Origin: Photobacterium gaetbulicola Gung47
GTDB lineage: Bacteria > Pseudomonadota > Gammaproteobacteria > Enterobacterales > Vibrionaceae
Direction: 5' to 3'
DNA length: 64,000 nucleotides
Assembly (NCBI GenBank): GCA_000940995.1
Contig: CP005974.1
Location: 2,976,001-3,040,000, forward strand
This document shows positions 17,508 through 25,698 of the stretch, piece by piece. Each line of letters starts with the position of its first letter. Position 1 is the first letter of the stretch. A program made the position numbers and the translations under genes. The notes beneath the pieces are model-generated. The model worked only from the letters and a program-made list of their open reading frames with translations, was not told the origin of the DNA and searched no databases.

Positions 17508-17538
17508 GGAAAAAGAAAAGCAGGCCATTGCCTGCTTT
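17508..17538 (-). terminator. Rho-independent terminator of the pspABC operon
   Basis: A 9-bp stem AAAGCAGGC/GCCTGCTTT with a CATT loop is followed on the minus strand by TCTTTTTCC. Confidence 0.87.
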
Positions 17539-17554
17539 AGTGCGTGATCGGTCG

Positions 17555-17941
17555 TTACAAGTTGCGAAATTCGCGGTCGACCTTGAAAGCAGACGAGGTG
17601 ACATAGGCCTCCATGTCTCGCAGCTCCTGCTCCATCTTGTCGAGTTCGGTTTCGACATTGTGCAAGATTTGACCGGCAGGTTTGCCCGCCTGCCAAGGCT
17701 TTTGCTTGACCTGGTGCTCGCGGAAAATCGTCTGCTGCTGGATTCGTTCCTCAGGCATCTTGTCGAGGATCAGCCAAGCGGCCACATAAGCCAAGGTGAC
17801 AACGAAACCCACCCCGAGTAAAAATGCTGACACAGTGAGGATCCTCACCAACCAGATTTCCATACCAAAGTATTCGGCAACCCCGGCACAAACGCCACCC
17901 AACTTGCCGTTTTTCGGGTCGCGATAGAGGGTCTTATTCAT
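17555..17941 (-). CDS. pspC: Phage shock protein C
   Basis: PspC is an inner-membrane sensor that, with PspB, draws PspA to stressed membranes. From the ATG at 17941 the protein has 128 aa. It opens with the PspC domain (LYRDPKNGKLGGVCAGVAEY), followed by a membrane segment (ILTVSAFLLGVGFVVTLAYV) and a charged coiled-coil tail (VETELDKMEQELRDMEAY). The start shares an ATGA overlap with the pspB stop; an in-frame start 5 codons upstream lies inside pspB. No pspD or pspE follows. Confidence 0.95.
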   Translation of the reverse strand: MNKTLYRDPKNGKLGGVCAGVAEYFGMEIWLVRILTVSAFLLGVGFVVTLAYVAAWLILDKMPEERIQQQTIFREHQVKQKPWQAGKPAGQILHNVETELDKMEQELRDMEAYVTSSAFKVDREFRNL

Positions 17942-18168
17942 AATTTGCGCCTCCACTGCGGCACTTCCGCATCGAGAATACGCTCCAGGGTCACGATCCG
18001 CTCTTGCATCTGCTCTGCGCGAGCCACCAGCTCCTGCAGTTTCTGCTGGTCTTCACCAGACAGCCCCTCACTTGCATGCTTCTTGCTACGATAGTGGAGG
18101 ATCAACCACAGCGGGGCAACAAAGATCATGAATACGACTAACGGCCCAACAATAAACCCCATAGACAT
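17938..18168 (-). CDS. pspB: Phage shock protein B
   Basis: PspB is a small inner-membrane partner of PspC. The 76-residue protein has one membrane helix (IVGPLVVFMIFVAPLWLILH) and a leucine-zipper-like cytoplasmic part (LQELVARAEQMQERIVTLER). AGGAG lies 8 nt before the ATG at 18168. It is coupled to pspC. Confidence 0.95.
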   Translation of the reverse strand: MSMGFIVGPLVVFMIFVAPLWLILHYRSKKHASEGLSGEDQQKLQELVARAEQMQERIVTLERILDAEVPQWRRKL

Positions 18169-18258
18169 TATTTATCTCCTTAAATTCGCGCAGATTCAAT
18201 TCTTTAGATTGTCACAATCGCCACAGCCATCATAACAACCAACTCCCGTTAAGGTGAA

Positions 18259-18924
18259 TTACTCTTTGTCCTTGAGGTTGGCTTTCATGCGCTCAAGCTC
18301 TTTTTCAATTTCGTCCTGCGCCTGCAAGTCAGCAAACTCTTCGTGCAGGTTCTTGCCGCGCCCAATACTGTAGCTGTCCGCCTCCGCTTCCATCTCGTCG
18401 ATCCGGCGCTCGTATTGTTCAAACTTCGACAGCGCCTCGTCGACTTTACCCGTATCCAATTGACGGCGTACGTCACGACGGGTATCCGCAGCCTTATGGC
18501 GCATTACCAGTGCCTGCTGGCGAGCACGGGTTTCTTGCAGCTTACGCTCTAGCTCAGCCACTTCGGCAGCCAGTTTTTCGATGGTTTCCTCCACCAGCTT
18601 GTACTCTTCGTGCAAGGTCAGTGCGACATCATTGAGCTTCTGCTTTTCAATCAGCGCTGCACGAGCGAGATCTTCACGGCCTTTCTGAATCGCCAGACTG
18701 GCTTTTTCCTGCCAATCACGGCTCTGGGACTCAATGGCCTGGATGCGGCGCTGCAGCTCTTTTTTGTCAGCTAGGGCGCGAGCAGAAGAGGTTCGAACTT
18801 CAACCAGCGTATCTTCCATTTCCTGGATAATAAGACGGATCATTTTTTGCGGATCCTCGGCCTTATCCAGCAAAGAGTTGACGTTGGCGTTAACAATATC
18901 GGCAAAGCGAGAAAAAATGCCCAT
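18259..18924 (-). CDS. pspA: Phage shock protein A
   Basis: PspA is a membrane-binding ESCRT-III/Vipp1-family coiled-coil protein that stabilises damaged inner membrane and inhibits PspF. The 221-residue protein starts [20 protein letters not shown] (E. coli [20 protein letters not shown]) and is almost entirely coiled coil. A strong AGGAG precedes the start. It is the first gene of pspABC and is divergent from pspF, with a sigma-54-like promoter between. Confidence 0.97.
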   Translation of the reverse strand: [221 protein letters not shown]

Positions 18925-19060
18925 AGTAATTATCTCCTAAAATAAATGTGGTCCTGGGTGGCTCTGTGGTGGTATCAAGCTGAGGCAATTGAAGAACCCG
19001 GTTTCCCCCCAAGGGCCATAGCACCGCTCTTCAACCATAGAACCGCTCTATCCTAGTTAT

Positions 19061-19077
19061 ATCAACATGCATGCCAA
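19061..19077 (-). promoter_or_regulatory. Putative sigma-54 promoter of pspA
   Basis: On the minus strand the sequence reads TTGGCATGCATGTTGAT: a good -24 TTGGCA and a weaker -12 TTGAT, with GG and GA 10 nt apart where GG-N10-GC is the consensus. It lies 137 nt upstream of pspA, which implies a leader of about 125 nt. Confidence 0.6.
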
Positions 19078-19109
19078 CTTTTAGTCTTTTATATATCATA
19101 CACTTAGCT

Positions 19110-19142
19110 TTACACCTTCATAGATTGCCTGCTAAGGTGTAA
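19110..19142. promoter_or_regulatory. Palindromic candidate PspF upstream activating site
   Basis: Perfect 9-bp arms TTACACCTT and AAGGTGTAA are separated by 15 nt. The site falls about 60-95 bp upstream of the predicted pspA start of transcription, where sigma-54 enhancers sit, and immediately upstream of pspF. Confidence 0.5.
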
Positions 19143-19173
19143 GTAATTACGCCAACTATTAGCGAGATTAACC

Positions 19174-20202
19174 ATGCGCAAAACAGATAACCTGATCGGC
19201 GAGTCTGAGGCGTTCCTCACGGTACTGGATCAAACCTCACGCCTTGCCCCGCTGGACCGCCCTATCCTGATCATCGGCGAGCGAGGCACCGGGAAAGAGC
19301 TGATTGCCCAGCGCCTGCACTACCTCTCCCGCCGCTGGGACCAGCCGCTGATCTCGCTAAACTGTGCGGCACTGAGCGAAGGGGTTATCGACTCTGAACT
19401 CTTCGGCCACGAAGCCGGCTCCTTTACCGGTGCCAAGGGCAGGCACCAAGGCCGATTCGAACGAGCCGAGAACGGCACCCTGTTTCTCGACGAGCTGGCA
19501 ACAGCTCCCATGGGGGTACAGGAAAAACTGCTTCGGGTCATTGAATATGGCGAGTACGAACGTGTCGGTGGCAGCAGAACCTGCCAGGCCAATGTCCGCC
19601 TGATCTGTGCCACCAACGAGAACCTGCCGCAACTGGCGGCGAACGGTAAGTTCCGTGCCGATTTGCTCGACCGGCTCGCCTTCGACATCATCCATCTTCC
19701 GCCCTTGCGCGAGCGCCAAGAAGATATCCTCCCTCTGGCCGAATACTACGCCGTGAAAATGTGCCGTGAGCTCAACTTCGCCTTTTTTGCCGGCTTTAGC
19801 CAGCATGCCCGGCAACAACTGCAGGCCTACCGGTGGCCCGGCAATATCCGCGAACTCAAAAACGTGGTGGAGCGCTCGGTTTTTCGCCATGGTCTCGAAG
19901 ATGTCCCGGTCGACACCATCATCATTGACCCGTTCAGGCCACCTTGGTTGCAGGATGAGGCAAATCCCATCGACACCACGGCACCTCAACTTGAGGTCCC
20001 CCCGGCCAACGACAGCAGCCGCGAGCAGTGGGGGTTGCCCATCGACTTCCGCCAATGGCAGCAAGATCAGGAAGTTGCCATGCTGCGACTGGCCCTGGAA
20101 CAAGCCCAGTTCAATCAGCGCAAAGCGGCTGAGTTACTCGGCTTGAGCTACCATCAACTTAGGGGCCTACTGCGCAAGTACCAGTTGGTCGGAAATGAGT
20201 GA
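19174..20202 (+). CDS. pspF: Phage shock operon activator PspF
   Basis: PspF is a sigma-54 enhancer-binding protein without a receiver domain, held inactive by PspA. The 342-residue protein has Walker A GERGTGKE, the sigma-54 contact loop as GSFTGA (GAFTGA in most), Walker B GTLFLDELA and a C-terminal helix-turn-helix (NQRKAAELLGLSYHQLRGLL). E. coli PspF is 325 aa. It is divergent from pspABC, the conserved arrangement. Confidence 0.96.
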   Translation: MRKTDNLIGESEAFLTVLDQTSRLAPLDRPILIIGERGTGKELIAQRLHYLSRRWDQPLISLNCAALSEGVIDSELFGHEAGSFTGAKGRHQGRFERAENGTLFLDELATAPMGVQEKLLRVIEYGEYERVGGSRTCQANVRLICATNENLPQLAANGKFRADLLDRLAFDIIHLPPLRERQEDILPLAEYYAVKMCRELNFAFFAGFSQHARQQLQAYRWPGNIRELKNVVERSVFRHGLEDVPVDTIIIDPFRPPWLQDEANPIDTTAPQLEVPPANDSSREQWGLPIDFRQWQQDQEVAMLRLALEQAQFNQRKAAELLGLSYHQLRGLLRKYQLVGNE

Positions 20203-20290
20203 GTTTGTACGGTTTTTGCTCATAAAGAACCCATAAATCACAGGTATTTTAATGAGGTGACTTGGTGGCGGAGTGGGATAGTGGTAAATT

Positions 20291-20296
20291 TATAAT
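20291..20296 (+). promoter_or_regulatory. Putative -10 hexamer of the sap operon
   Basis: A perfect TATAAT lies 27 nt before the sapA ATG; no good -35 is visible at 16-18 bp. The 121-bp pspF-sapA gap holds no terminator that I can see. Confidence 0.35.
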
Positions 20297-20323
20297 CTTG
20301 TTTCCAAAAAAATCCCTTATTCT

Positions 20324-21949
20324 ATGAGCGCCTATACTCGTCTTTTGCTTGTGTGCGTCAGCCTAGCCAGCCTGGTTGGCTGTAGCGATGACCCACAGCA
20401 GGATAGCAATATTCGCAGCCAAGGCTTCGTCTATTGCGGACAAGATAAGCCAACAACCTTTAACCCACAGTTAATCGATGGTGGATTAACGGCTGATACC
20501 TTGGCTGCGCAACTGTTCGATCGCCTGTTACTGCTTGATCCGGTTAGCCACCAACCCCTGCCGTCGCTGGCCAAAAGCTGGAACATCAGTAATGATGGCC
20601 TGGCCTACACTTTCGTCCTGCGGGAAGGCATCGAATTCCAGACCACCGATTGGTTTAAACCTACGCGCCAGTTTAATGCACAGGATGTGGTGTTTAGCTT
20701 TAAGCGAGTCATCCAGTCTGACCACCCTTTCCATGCTGTTTCCGGCGGTCGCTATCCATGGTTTGACAGCCAGGGCTTTGCTAACCTGATTGAAGATATC
20801 CAAGTGGTCGCCCCCCTGACGGTAAAATTTGTCCTCAGCCGACCTGACAATGCTTTTTTGGCCAATCTGGCGACCACCTACGCAGTGATCCACTCGCAGG
20901 AATATGCCGAGCAGACGCTGCGTGCCGGTAAACCCGATCAGCTCGATTCCTTGCCGGTCGGTACCGGGCCGTTTTACCTCGACAGCTACCAGGCCAATGA
21001 CTTTGTCCGGCTCAACCGCCATGAAGGATACTGGCTGGGAGCGGCGCCAATGGAACAAGTGGTGTTTGACATTGCCAGCCGCGGCACGGGAACGCTGGCC
21101 AAACTCCTGAGCCACGAGTGTGATGTGCTGTCATCTCCGGTCGCCAGCCAGCTTCCGATCATCAGCGCCAACGAAGATTTCAGCCTCAACGCCCAAACCG
21201 GCATGAACGTGGCCTTCTTGGCGCTGGACAATAACCAGCCAGAGTTGAGCGACATTCGCGTTCGCAAGGCGATAAACCATGCCATCAACCGTGAGAACCT
21301 GCTCAATTCGGTTTACTATGGAACCGGCACCAAGGCCCGCAGTATTCTGCCACCGATGTCATGGGCCTATAACCACGGCAGCCAGGCACTGGACTATGAT
21401 CCGGCAAAAGCCCTTGCCCTGCTCAAGGAAGCCGGCTACGACAAGAACCTGGCCCTGACCTTGTGGGTACCGCTAGAGCCACGTCCCTACAACCCAAGTC
21501 CGCGCAAGACTGCTGAGCTGATCCAGGCCGATCTCAACGCGGTCGGGGTGAAAGTCGACATCATCACCCAAGATACGGTGAGCCGCTTTAGTGCCATTGA
21601 CAAATTCAACAGTGATTTGATCCTGACCGGCTGGATTGCCGATAATGGCGATCCGGACAATTTCCTTCGGCCACTGCTCTCTTGCGATGCCAAGCAAGCC
21701 GGCCTCAATGTAGCGAACTGGTGCAACCTCAGCTTTGACAACCTGCTCGAGCTGGCTTCTCGCACCCCTAAACTCAACCAGCGGCTCAATTACTACCACC
21801 TGGCCCAAGATATCTTAGATACGGAGGTACCGATTGTGCCGTTGGCCCATGGCGTCCATTTCCAGGTCCATCACAAATCGCTGCAGGGGTTGCAGATGAG
21901 CCCATTTGGCACCCGCTCCTTCTCGACTGTATTCCGGAGCGAGATCTAA
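20324..21949 (+). CDS. sapA: SapA-type peptide ABC transporter substrate-binding protein, predicted lipoprotein
   Basis: SapA is the periplasmic binding protein of the Sap (SBP_bac_5/DppA-type) importer, linked in enterics to antimicrobial-peptide resistance. The 541-residue protein matches E. coli SapA throughout, for example VGTGPFYLDSYQANDFVRL, SHECDVLSSPVASQL and ASILPPMSWAYNHG-like ARSILPPMSWAYNHG. The signal sequence ends in lipobox LVGC (Cys20), so it is predicted to be lipid-anchored; E. coli SapA is soluble as far as I recall. No Shine-Dalgarno precedes the ATG. It leads the sapABCDF operon. Confidence 0.93.
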   Translation: MSAYTRLLLVCVSLASLVGCSDDPQQDSNIRSQGFVYCGQDKPTTFNPQLIDGGLTADTLAAQLFDRLLLLDPVSHQPLPSLAKSWNISNDGLAYTFVLREGIEFQTTDWFKPTRQFNAQDVVFSFKRVIQSDHPFHAVSGGRYPWFDSQGFANLIEDIQVVAPLTVKFVLSRPDNAFLANLATTYAVIHSQEYAEQTLRAGKPDQLDSLPVGTGPFYLDSYQANDFVRLNRHEGYWLGAAPMEQVVFDIASRGTGTLAKLLSHECDVLSSPVASQLPIISANEDFSLNAQTGMNVAFLALDNNQPELSDIRVRKAINHAINRENLLNSVYYGTGTKARSILPPMSWAYNHGSQALDYDPAKALALLKEAGYDKNLALTLWVPLEPRPYNPSPRKTAELIQADLNAVGVKVDIITQDTVSRFSAIDKFNSDLILTGWIADNGDPDNFLRPLLSCDAKQAGLNVANWCNLSFDNLLELASRTPKLNQRLNYYHLAQDILDTEVPIVPLAHGVHFQVHHKSLQGLQMSPFGTRSFSTVFRSEI

Positions 21950-21950
21950 T

Positions 21951-22913
21951 ATGTTTATCTATACCATCCGTAGGCTGAACCTTTTTCTAATCACCCTGCT
22001 GATCCTGACCTTGATCGGCTACAGTATCTTGCGCCTCGACGGCACATCGCTGTGGAGTAGCCAACCATTCTGGTCAGGGTGGGTAAGCTATCTCGATAAC
22101 CTGATGTCGGGCCATTTGGGGCTCAACCTGCAGGGCGATCCCATCGTCCATGAGGTGATCGCCGTTTTCCCTGCCACCCTCGAGCTTAGCTTCTTTGCCT
22201 TTGTACTATCGCTGGTCATCGGTATTCCAATCGGAACGCTGGCCGGAGTTAAACGCGGTAAATTCATCGACACCGCTATCTCGTCGATTACCCTGGTAGG
22301 GTACTCCATTCCGCTGTTTTGGCTGGCAATGCTACTTATCATGCTGTTTTCATTGGAGTTAGGCTGGCTGCCTGTTTCCGGCCGATACAGCTTACTGTAT
22401 GAAATTGATCAGGTCACCGGCATTGCCCTGGTTGATGTGATGCTGTCTGACAAGCCGTACCGTGCGGAAGCCCTGATGGATACGATCAGGCACCTTGTGC
22501 TACCAACCGTGGTGCTGGCAATGGCACCGACCACTGAAGTCATCCGTCTAACCCGCGCATCGGTGTCGGATGTCATGGATCAAAATTTCATCAAGGTCGC
22601 CCAGACCAAGGGCCTATCGATGTTCGAAATCATCACCCGCCATATTCTGAGAAATGCCATTCCGCCAATTATTCCCAAACTTGGCATGCAGTTCTCAACC
22701 ATGATGACCTTTGCCATGCTGACCGAGTCGATCTTCAACTGGCCGGGGATTGGCCGCTGGTTGCTCGATGCTATTTCGGCCCAAGACTATGTCGCGATCC
22801 AAGCCGGCGTGATCACTGTGGGCAGCTTTATCCTGATTGCCAACATCCTGTCAGATCTGACCGGTGCCTTTGTCAACCCTCTGGTAAGGAAGGAATGGTA
22901 TGCTATCAAATAA
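21951..22913 (+). CDS. sapB: SapB peptide ABC transporter permease
   Basis: SapB is an inner-membrane permease of the Sap system (DppB family). The ATG at 21951, just after the sapA stop, gives 320 aa (E. coli 321). Six hydrophobic segments are visible, and the cytoplasmic coupling loop reads VRLTRASVSDVMDQNFIKVA-like (EVIRLTRASVSDVM...FIKVAQTKG). The 3' end overlaps sapC by 14 nt. Confidence 0.95.
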   Translation: MFIYTIRRLNLFLITLLILTLIGYSILRLDGTSLWSSQPFWSGWVSYLDNLMSGHLGLNLQGDPIVHEVIAVFPATLELSFFAFVLSLVIGIPIGTLAGVKRGKFIDTAISSITLVGYSIPLFWLAMLLIMLFSLELGWLPVSGRYSLLYEIDQVTGIALVDVMLSDKPYRAEALMDTIRHLVLPTVVLAMAPTTEVIRLTRASVSDVMDQNFIKVAQTKGLSMFEIITRHILRNAIPPIIPKLGMQFSTMMTFAMLTESIFNWPGIGRWLLDAISAQDYVAIQAGVITVGSFILIANILSDLTGAFVNPLVRKEWYAIK

Positions 22914-23787
22914 CATCTACCAGGAGACCAAGATCCCGACCCAGCTTGAGCGGGCGTGGCAGAACTTCAGAAACAATTCGCTGGCGATGTTCGGTCTGTG
23001 GTGCCTGTCTTTCCTCATTCTGATCACCCTGCTATCACCTTGGCTAGCACCTTATGACGTCTTTAGCCAGGTCGGCGAACTGCTGATGCCGCCGTCTTGG
23101 GATACCGCCGGCAAAGTAGAATACTTCTTTGGCACCGATGATCTCGGCCGTGATATGCTAAGCCGTCTATTGCTCGGTACCCAACTCACTTTTGGCTACG
23201 CGGTGTTGGTTGCCCTTGCCTCGGCGACAATCGGGATCCTGATCGGAGTTCTGGCCGGGATGACCCAAGGTCTGAAATCCAGCTTCCTTAACCACGTACT
23301 GGACACGGTACTCTCGATCCCGTCCCTGCTCTTGGCGATCATCGTCGTGGCTTACATGGGACCGGGCGAAACCAATATCCTGCTGGCCATCTGGCTGGCA
23401 CTGATCCCGCGCTTTATCCGTGCGGTATACACCGCAGTACACAACGAGGTAGAGAAAGACTACATCATGGCGGCACGCCTCGATGGTGCCAACAACTTCT
23501 ACCTGCTGTATAACTCGATCCTGCCCAATATCCTGACAGTGCTCACCAACGAGTTCACCCGGGCAATTTCTATCGCTATTCTCGATATTGCCGCCCTCGG
23601 CTTCCTTGGCCTCGGTGCCCAAGCACCGATGCCAGAATGGGGGGCGATGCTGGGCGATTCCATCGAGCTTATCTACCTCGCGCCGTGGACGGTCACCTTG
23701 CCGGGACTGGCCATTACGTTCAGTGTATTGGTAGTAAACTTAGTAGGAGAAGGACTCCGCCAAGCCATTAATGCGGGGATTGACTGA
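22900..23787 (+). CDS. sapC: SapC peptide ABC transporter permease
   Basis: SapC is the second permease of the Sap system (DppC family), 295 aa (E. coli 296). It starts within sapB and shares a base with the sapD start (TGATG). The family motif FGTDDLGRDMLSRLL and the coupling loop DYIMAARLDGANNFYLL are clear, as is GLGAQAPMPEWGAMLGD near the C-terminus. Confidence 0.95.
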   Translation: MLSNNIYQETKIPTQLERAWQNFRNNSLAMFGLWCLSFLILITLLSPWLAPYDVFSQVGELLMPPSWDTAGKVEYFFGTDDLGRDMLSRLLLGTQLTFGYAVLVALASATIGILIGVLAGMTQGLKSSFLNHVLDTVLSIPSLLLAIIVVAYMGPGETNILLAIWLALIPRFIRAVYTAVHNEVEKDYIMAARLDGANNFYLLYNSILPNILTVLTNEFTRAISIAILDIAALGFLGLGAQAPMPEWGAMLGDSIELIYLAPWTVTLPGLAITFSVLVVNLVGEGLRQAINAGID

Positions 23788-24788
23788 TGCCACTATTAGA
23801 TATTCGTAACCTGACCATTGAAATCGATACGCCACAAGGGATGGTGAAAGCGGTTGACCGCATGAGCCTGACAATTAACGAGGGCGAGATCCGCGGTCTG
23901 GTAGGTGAATCCGGCTCTGGTAAGAGCTTGGTCGCCAAAGCTATTGCCGGCGTGACCAAAAGCAATTGGCGTGTCAGTGCCGACCGCCTCCGCCTCGGGG
24001 ATATCGATCTGCTGACCCTGACACCGCGCGAAAGGCGCCGGGTGGTTGGCCGCGAAATTGCGATGATTTTCCAAGAGCCGTCCTCGTGTCTGGATCCGTC
24101 AGAGAAAGTCGGCGAGCAGCTAGAAGAGGCGATCCCGTCATCGTCTTTCGACGGTTACTTCTGGCAGCGTTTCCACTGGCGCCAGAAACAGGCGATTGCC
24201 CTGCTGCATAAAGTCGGGATCAAAGAGCACCGCCGGGTCATGCGAAGCTATCCTTACGAGCTCACGGACGGCGAATGCCAGAAAGTGATGATCGCCATGG
24301 CTATCGCTAACCGCCCTCGCCTGCTGATCGCCGACGAGCCGACCAATGACTTGGATCCAATCACCCAGGCTCAGATATTCCGCCTGCTCAGCCGGATGAA
24401 CCAATTGGGCAACACCACGATTTTGCTGGTCAGCCACGACTTGACCACCGTAACCCAGTGGGCAGACCGGATCACGGTAATGTACTGCGGCCAATCGGTA
24501 GAGTCCGCCAACCGCCAACAGCTGTTGGAGTCGCCACACCACCCGTATACCGAAGCACTGCTGCGGGCGATGCCTGACTTCAACCTCGACAAGCTCGCCC
24601 ACAAGAGCAAGCTCGAAACCCTGCCGGGCTCGATTCCCCCACTTCAGCATTTGCCTATTGGCTGCCGGCTGGGCCCACGCTGCCCGCACGCCCAGCGTAA
24701 ATGTGTCGAAGTACCGAAGCGCAGAAAGATCAAGAATCACAAGTTCAGCTGCCACTTCCCGCTGAACATGGAGAGCAGTACCAAATGA
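23787..24788 (+). CDS. sapD: SapD peptide ABC transporter ATPase
   Basis: SapD is one of the two ATPases of the Sap system. The 333-residue protein has Walker A GESGSGKS, the unusual signature LTDGECQKVM in place of LSGGQ (E. coli SapD has LTEGECQ), Walker B LLIADEPTND, and the oligopeptide-transporter C-terminal motif PIGCRLGPRCPHAQRKC. It overlaps sapF by 4 nt. Confidence 0.95.
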   Translation: MPLLDIRNLTIEIDTPQGMVKAVDRMSLTINEGEIRGLVGESGSGKSLVAKAIAGVTKSNWRVSADRLRLGDIDLLTLTPRERRRVVGREIAMIFQEPSSCLDPSEKVGEQLEEAIPSSSFDGYFWQRFHWRQKQAIALLHKVGIKEHRRVMRSYPYELTDGECQKVMIAMAIANRPRLLIADEPTNDLDPITQAQIFRLLSRMNQLGNTTILLVSHDLTTVTQWADRITVMYCGQSVESANRQQLLESPHHPYTEALLRAMPDFNLDKLAHKSKLETLPGSIPPLQHLPIGCRLGPRCPHAQRKCVEVPKRRKIKNHKFSCHFPLNMESSTK

Positions 24789-25609
24789 GTGCGTTACTTG
24801 AAGTCGAGAACCTGAAAAAAGACTACCACTACCGCTCAGGCTTATTCCGCCGCCGGACAATAGAGGCGGTCAAGCCGGTTTCCTTCAACCTGGAAGCCGG
24901 CGAGACTATCGCTTTTATGGGGGAAAACGGCTCGGGGAAATCCACCCTGGCTCGCATGCTCGCAGGCGTGGTCGAGCCGACCGAGGGCGTTATCCGGGTC
25001 AATGGCGAGCCGCTGGCACACCGGGATTACCAAACCCGCTGCAAGCTGATCCGAATGATCTTCCAAGATCCCAACACCTCGCTCAATCCGCGGATCCAGA
25101 TCGGTAAAATCCTCGAAGGGCCGCTGAAGCGAAACACCAATATGACCCCGCAGGCCCGTGAGCGCCGGATCATGGAGACCCTAAAGCGTGTTGGCCTGCT
25201 GCCGGAACACGCTTATTTCTACCCGCAGATGCTGGCGACCGGCCAGAAGCAGCGTGTCTCGCTGGCCCGCGCCCTGATCCTGCAGCCCTGTATTATTGTC
25301 GCCGACGAAGCGCTCAACGGGCTGGACATGTCGATGCGCTCTCAGATCATCAACCTGCTCCTCGAGCTGCAGGAAGAAATGGGCCTATCATACATCTATG
25401 TGTCGCAGCACATGGGGGTGATCAAGCATTTCTCCGATAAAGTAATCGTGATGCAACACGGTGAGATTGTCGAACAGGGCACAACCAGTGAGGTTTTCAA
25501 CAACCCGCAGCACGCGCTGACCCAAAAACTGCTCGACAGCCACTTCTCCGCCCCCTCACACGATCGGACAACCCGCCTGAGCAGGGCGACCCCGAAAATT
25601 GAATGCTAA
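24785..25609 (+). CDS. sapF: SapF peptide ABC transporter ATPase
   Basis: SapF is the second ATPase of the Sap system. The ATG at 24785 overlaps the sapD stop and gives 274 aa (E. coli 268). Walker A is GENGSGKST. The signature is LATGQKQRVSLARAL rather than LSGGQ, and Walker B ends DEALNGLD instead of DEPT; both deviations are also found in E. coli SapF. The gene ends the operon at a strong terminator. Confidence 0.95.
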   Translation: MSALLEVENLKKDYHYRSGLFRRRTIEAVKPVSFNLEAGETIAFMGENGSGKSTLARMLAGVVEPTEGVIRVNGEPLAHRDYQTRCKLIRMIFQDPNTSLNPRIQIGKILEGPLKRNTNMTPQARERRIMETLKRVGLLPEHAYFYPQMLATGQKQRVSLARALILQPCIIVADEALNGLDMSMRSQIINLLLELQEEMGLSYIYVSQHMGVIKHFSDKVIVMQHGEIVEQGTTSEVFNNPQHALTQKLLDSHFSAPSHDRTTRLSRATPKIEC

Positions 25610-25633
25610 GCCTGCGCAGCCTGAACGCGAAAC

Positions 25634-25666
25634 GAAAAAAGCGGGCATCTTGCCCGTTTTTTGTTT
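25634..25666. terminator. Bidirectional terminator after sapF
   Basis: The stem CGGGCA/TGCCCG with a TCT loop has AAAAAA on one side and TTTTTTGTTTT on the other. It serves sapF and the converging MgtC-family gene. Confidence 0.92.
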
Positions 25667-25698
25667 TATCAAGACCACCACCGCAACCTGCCTCGAGA

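Noticed and set aside
19357..20103. 248-codon open frame antisense to pspF
   Set aside because: It lies wholly inside a conserved gene and follows from its codon pattern; no start signals.
24138..24860. 240-codon open frame antisense to sapD/sapF
   Set aside because: Shadow of the conserved ABC ATPase genes.
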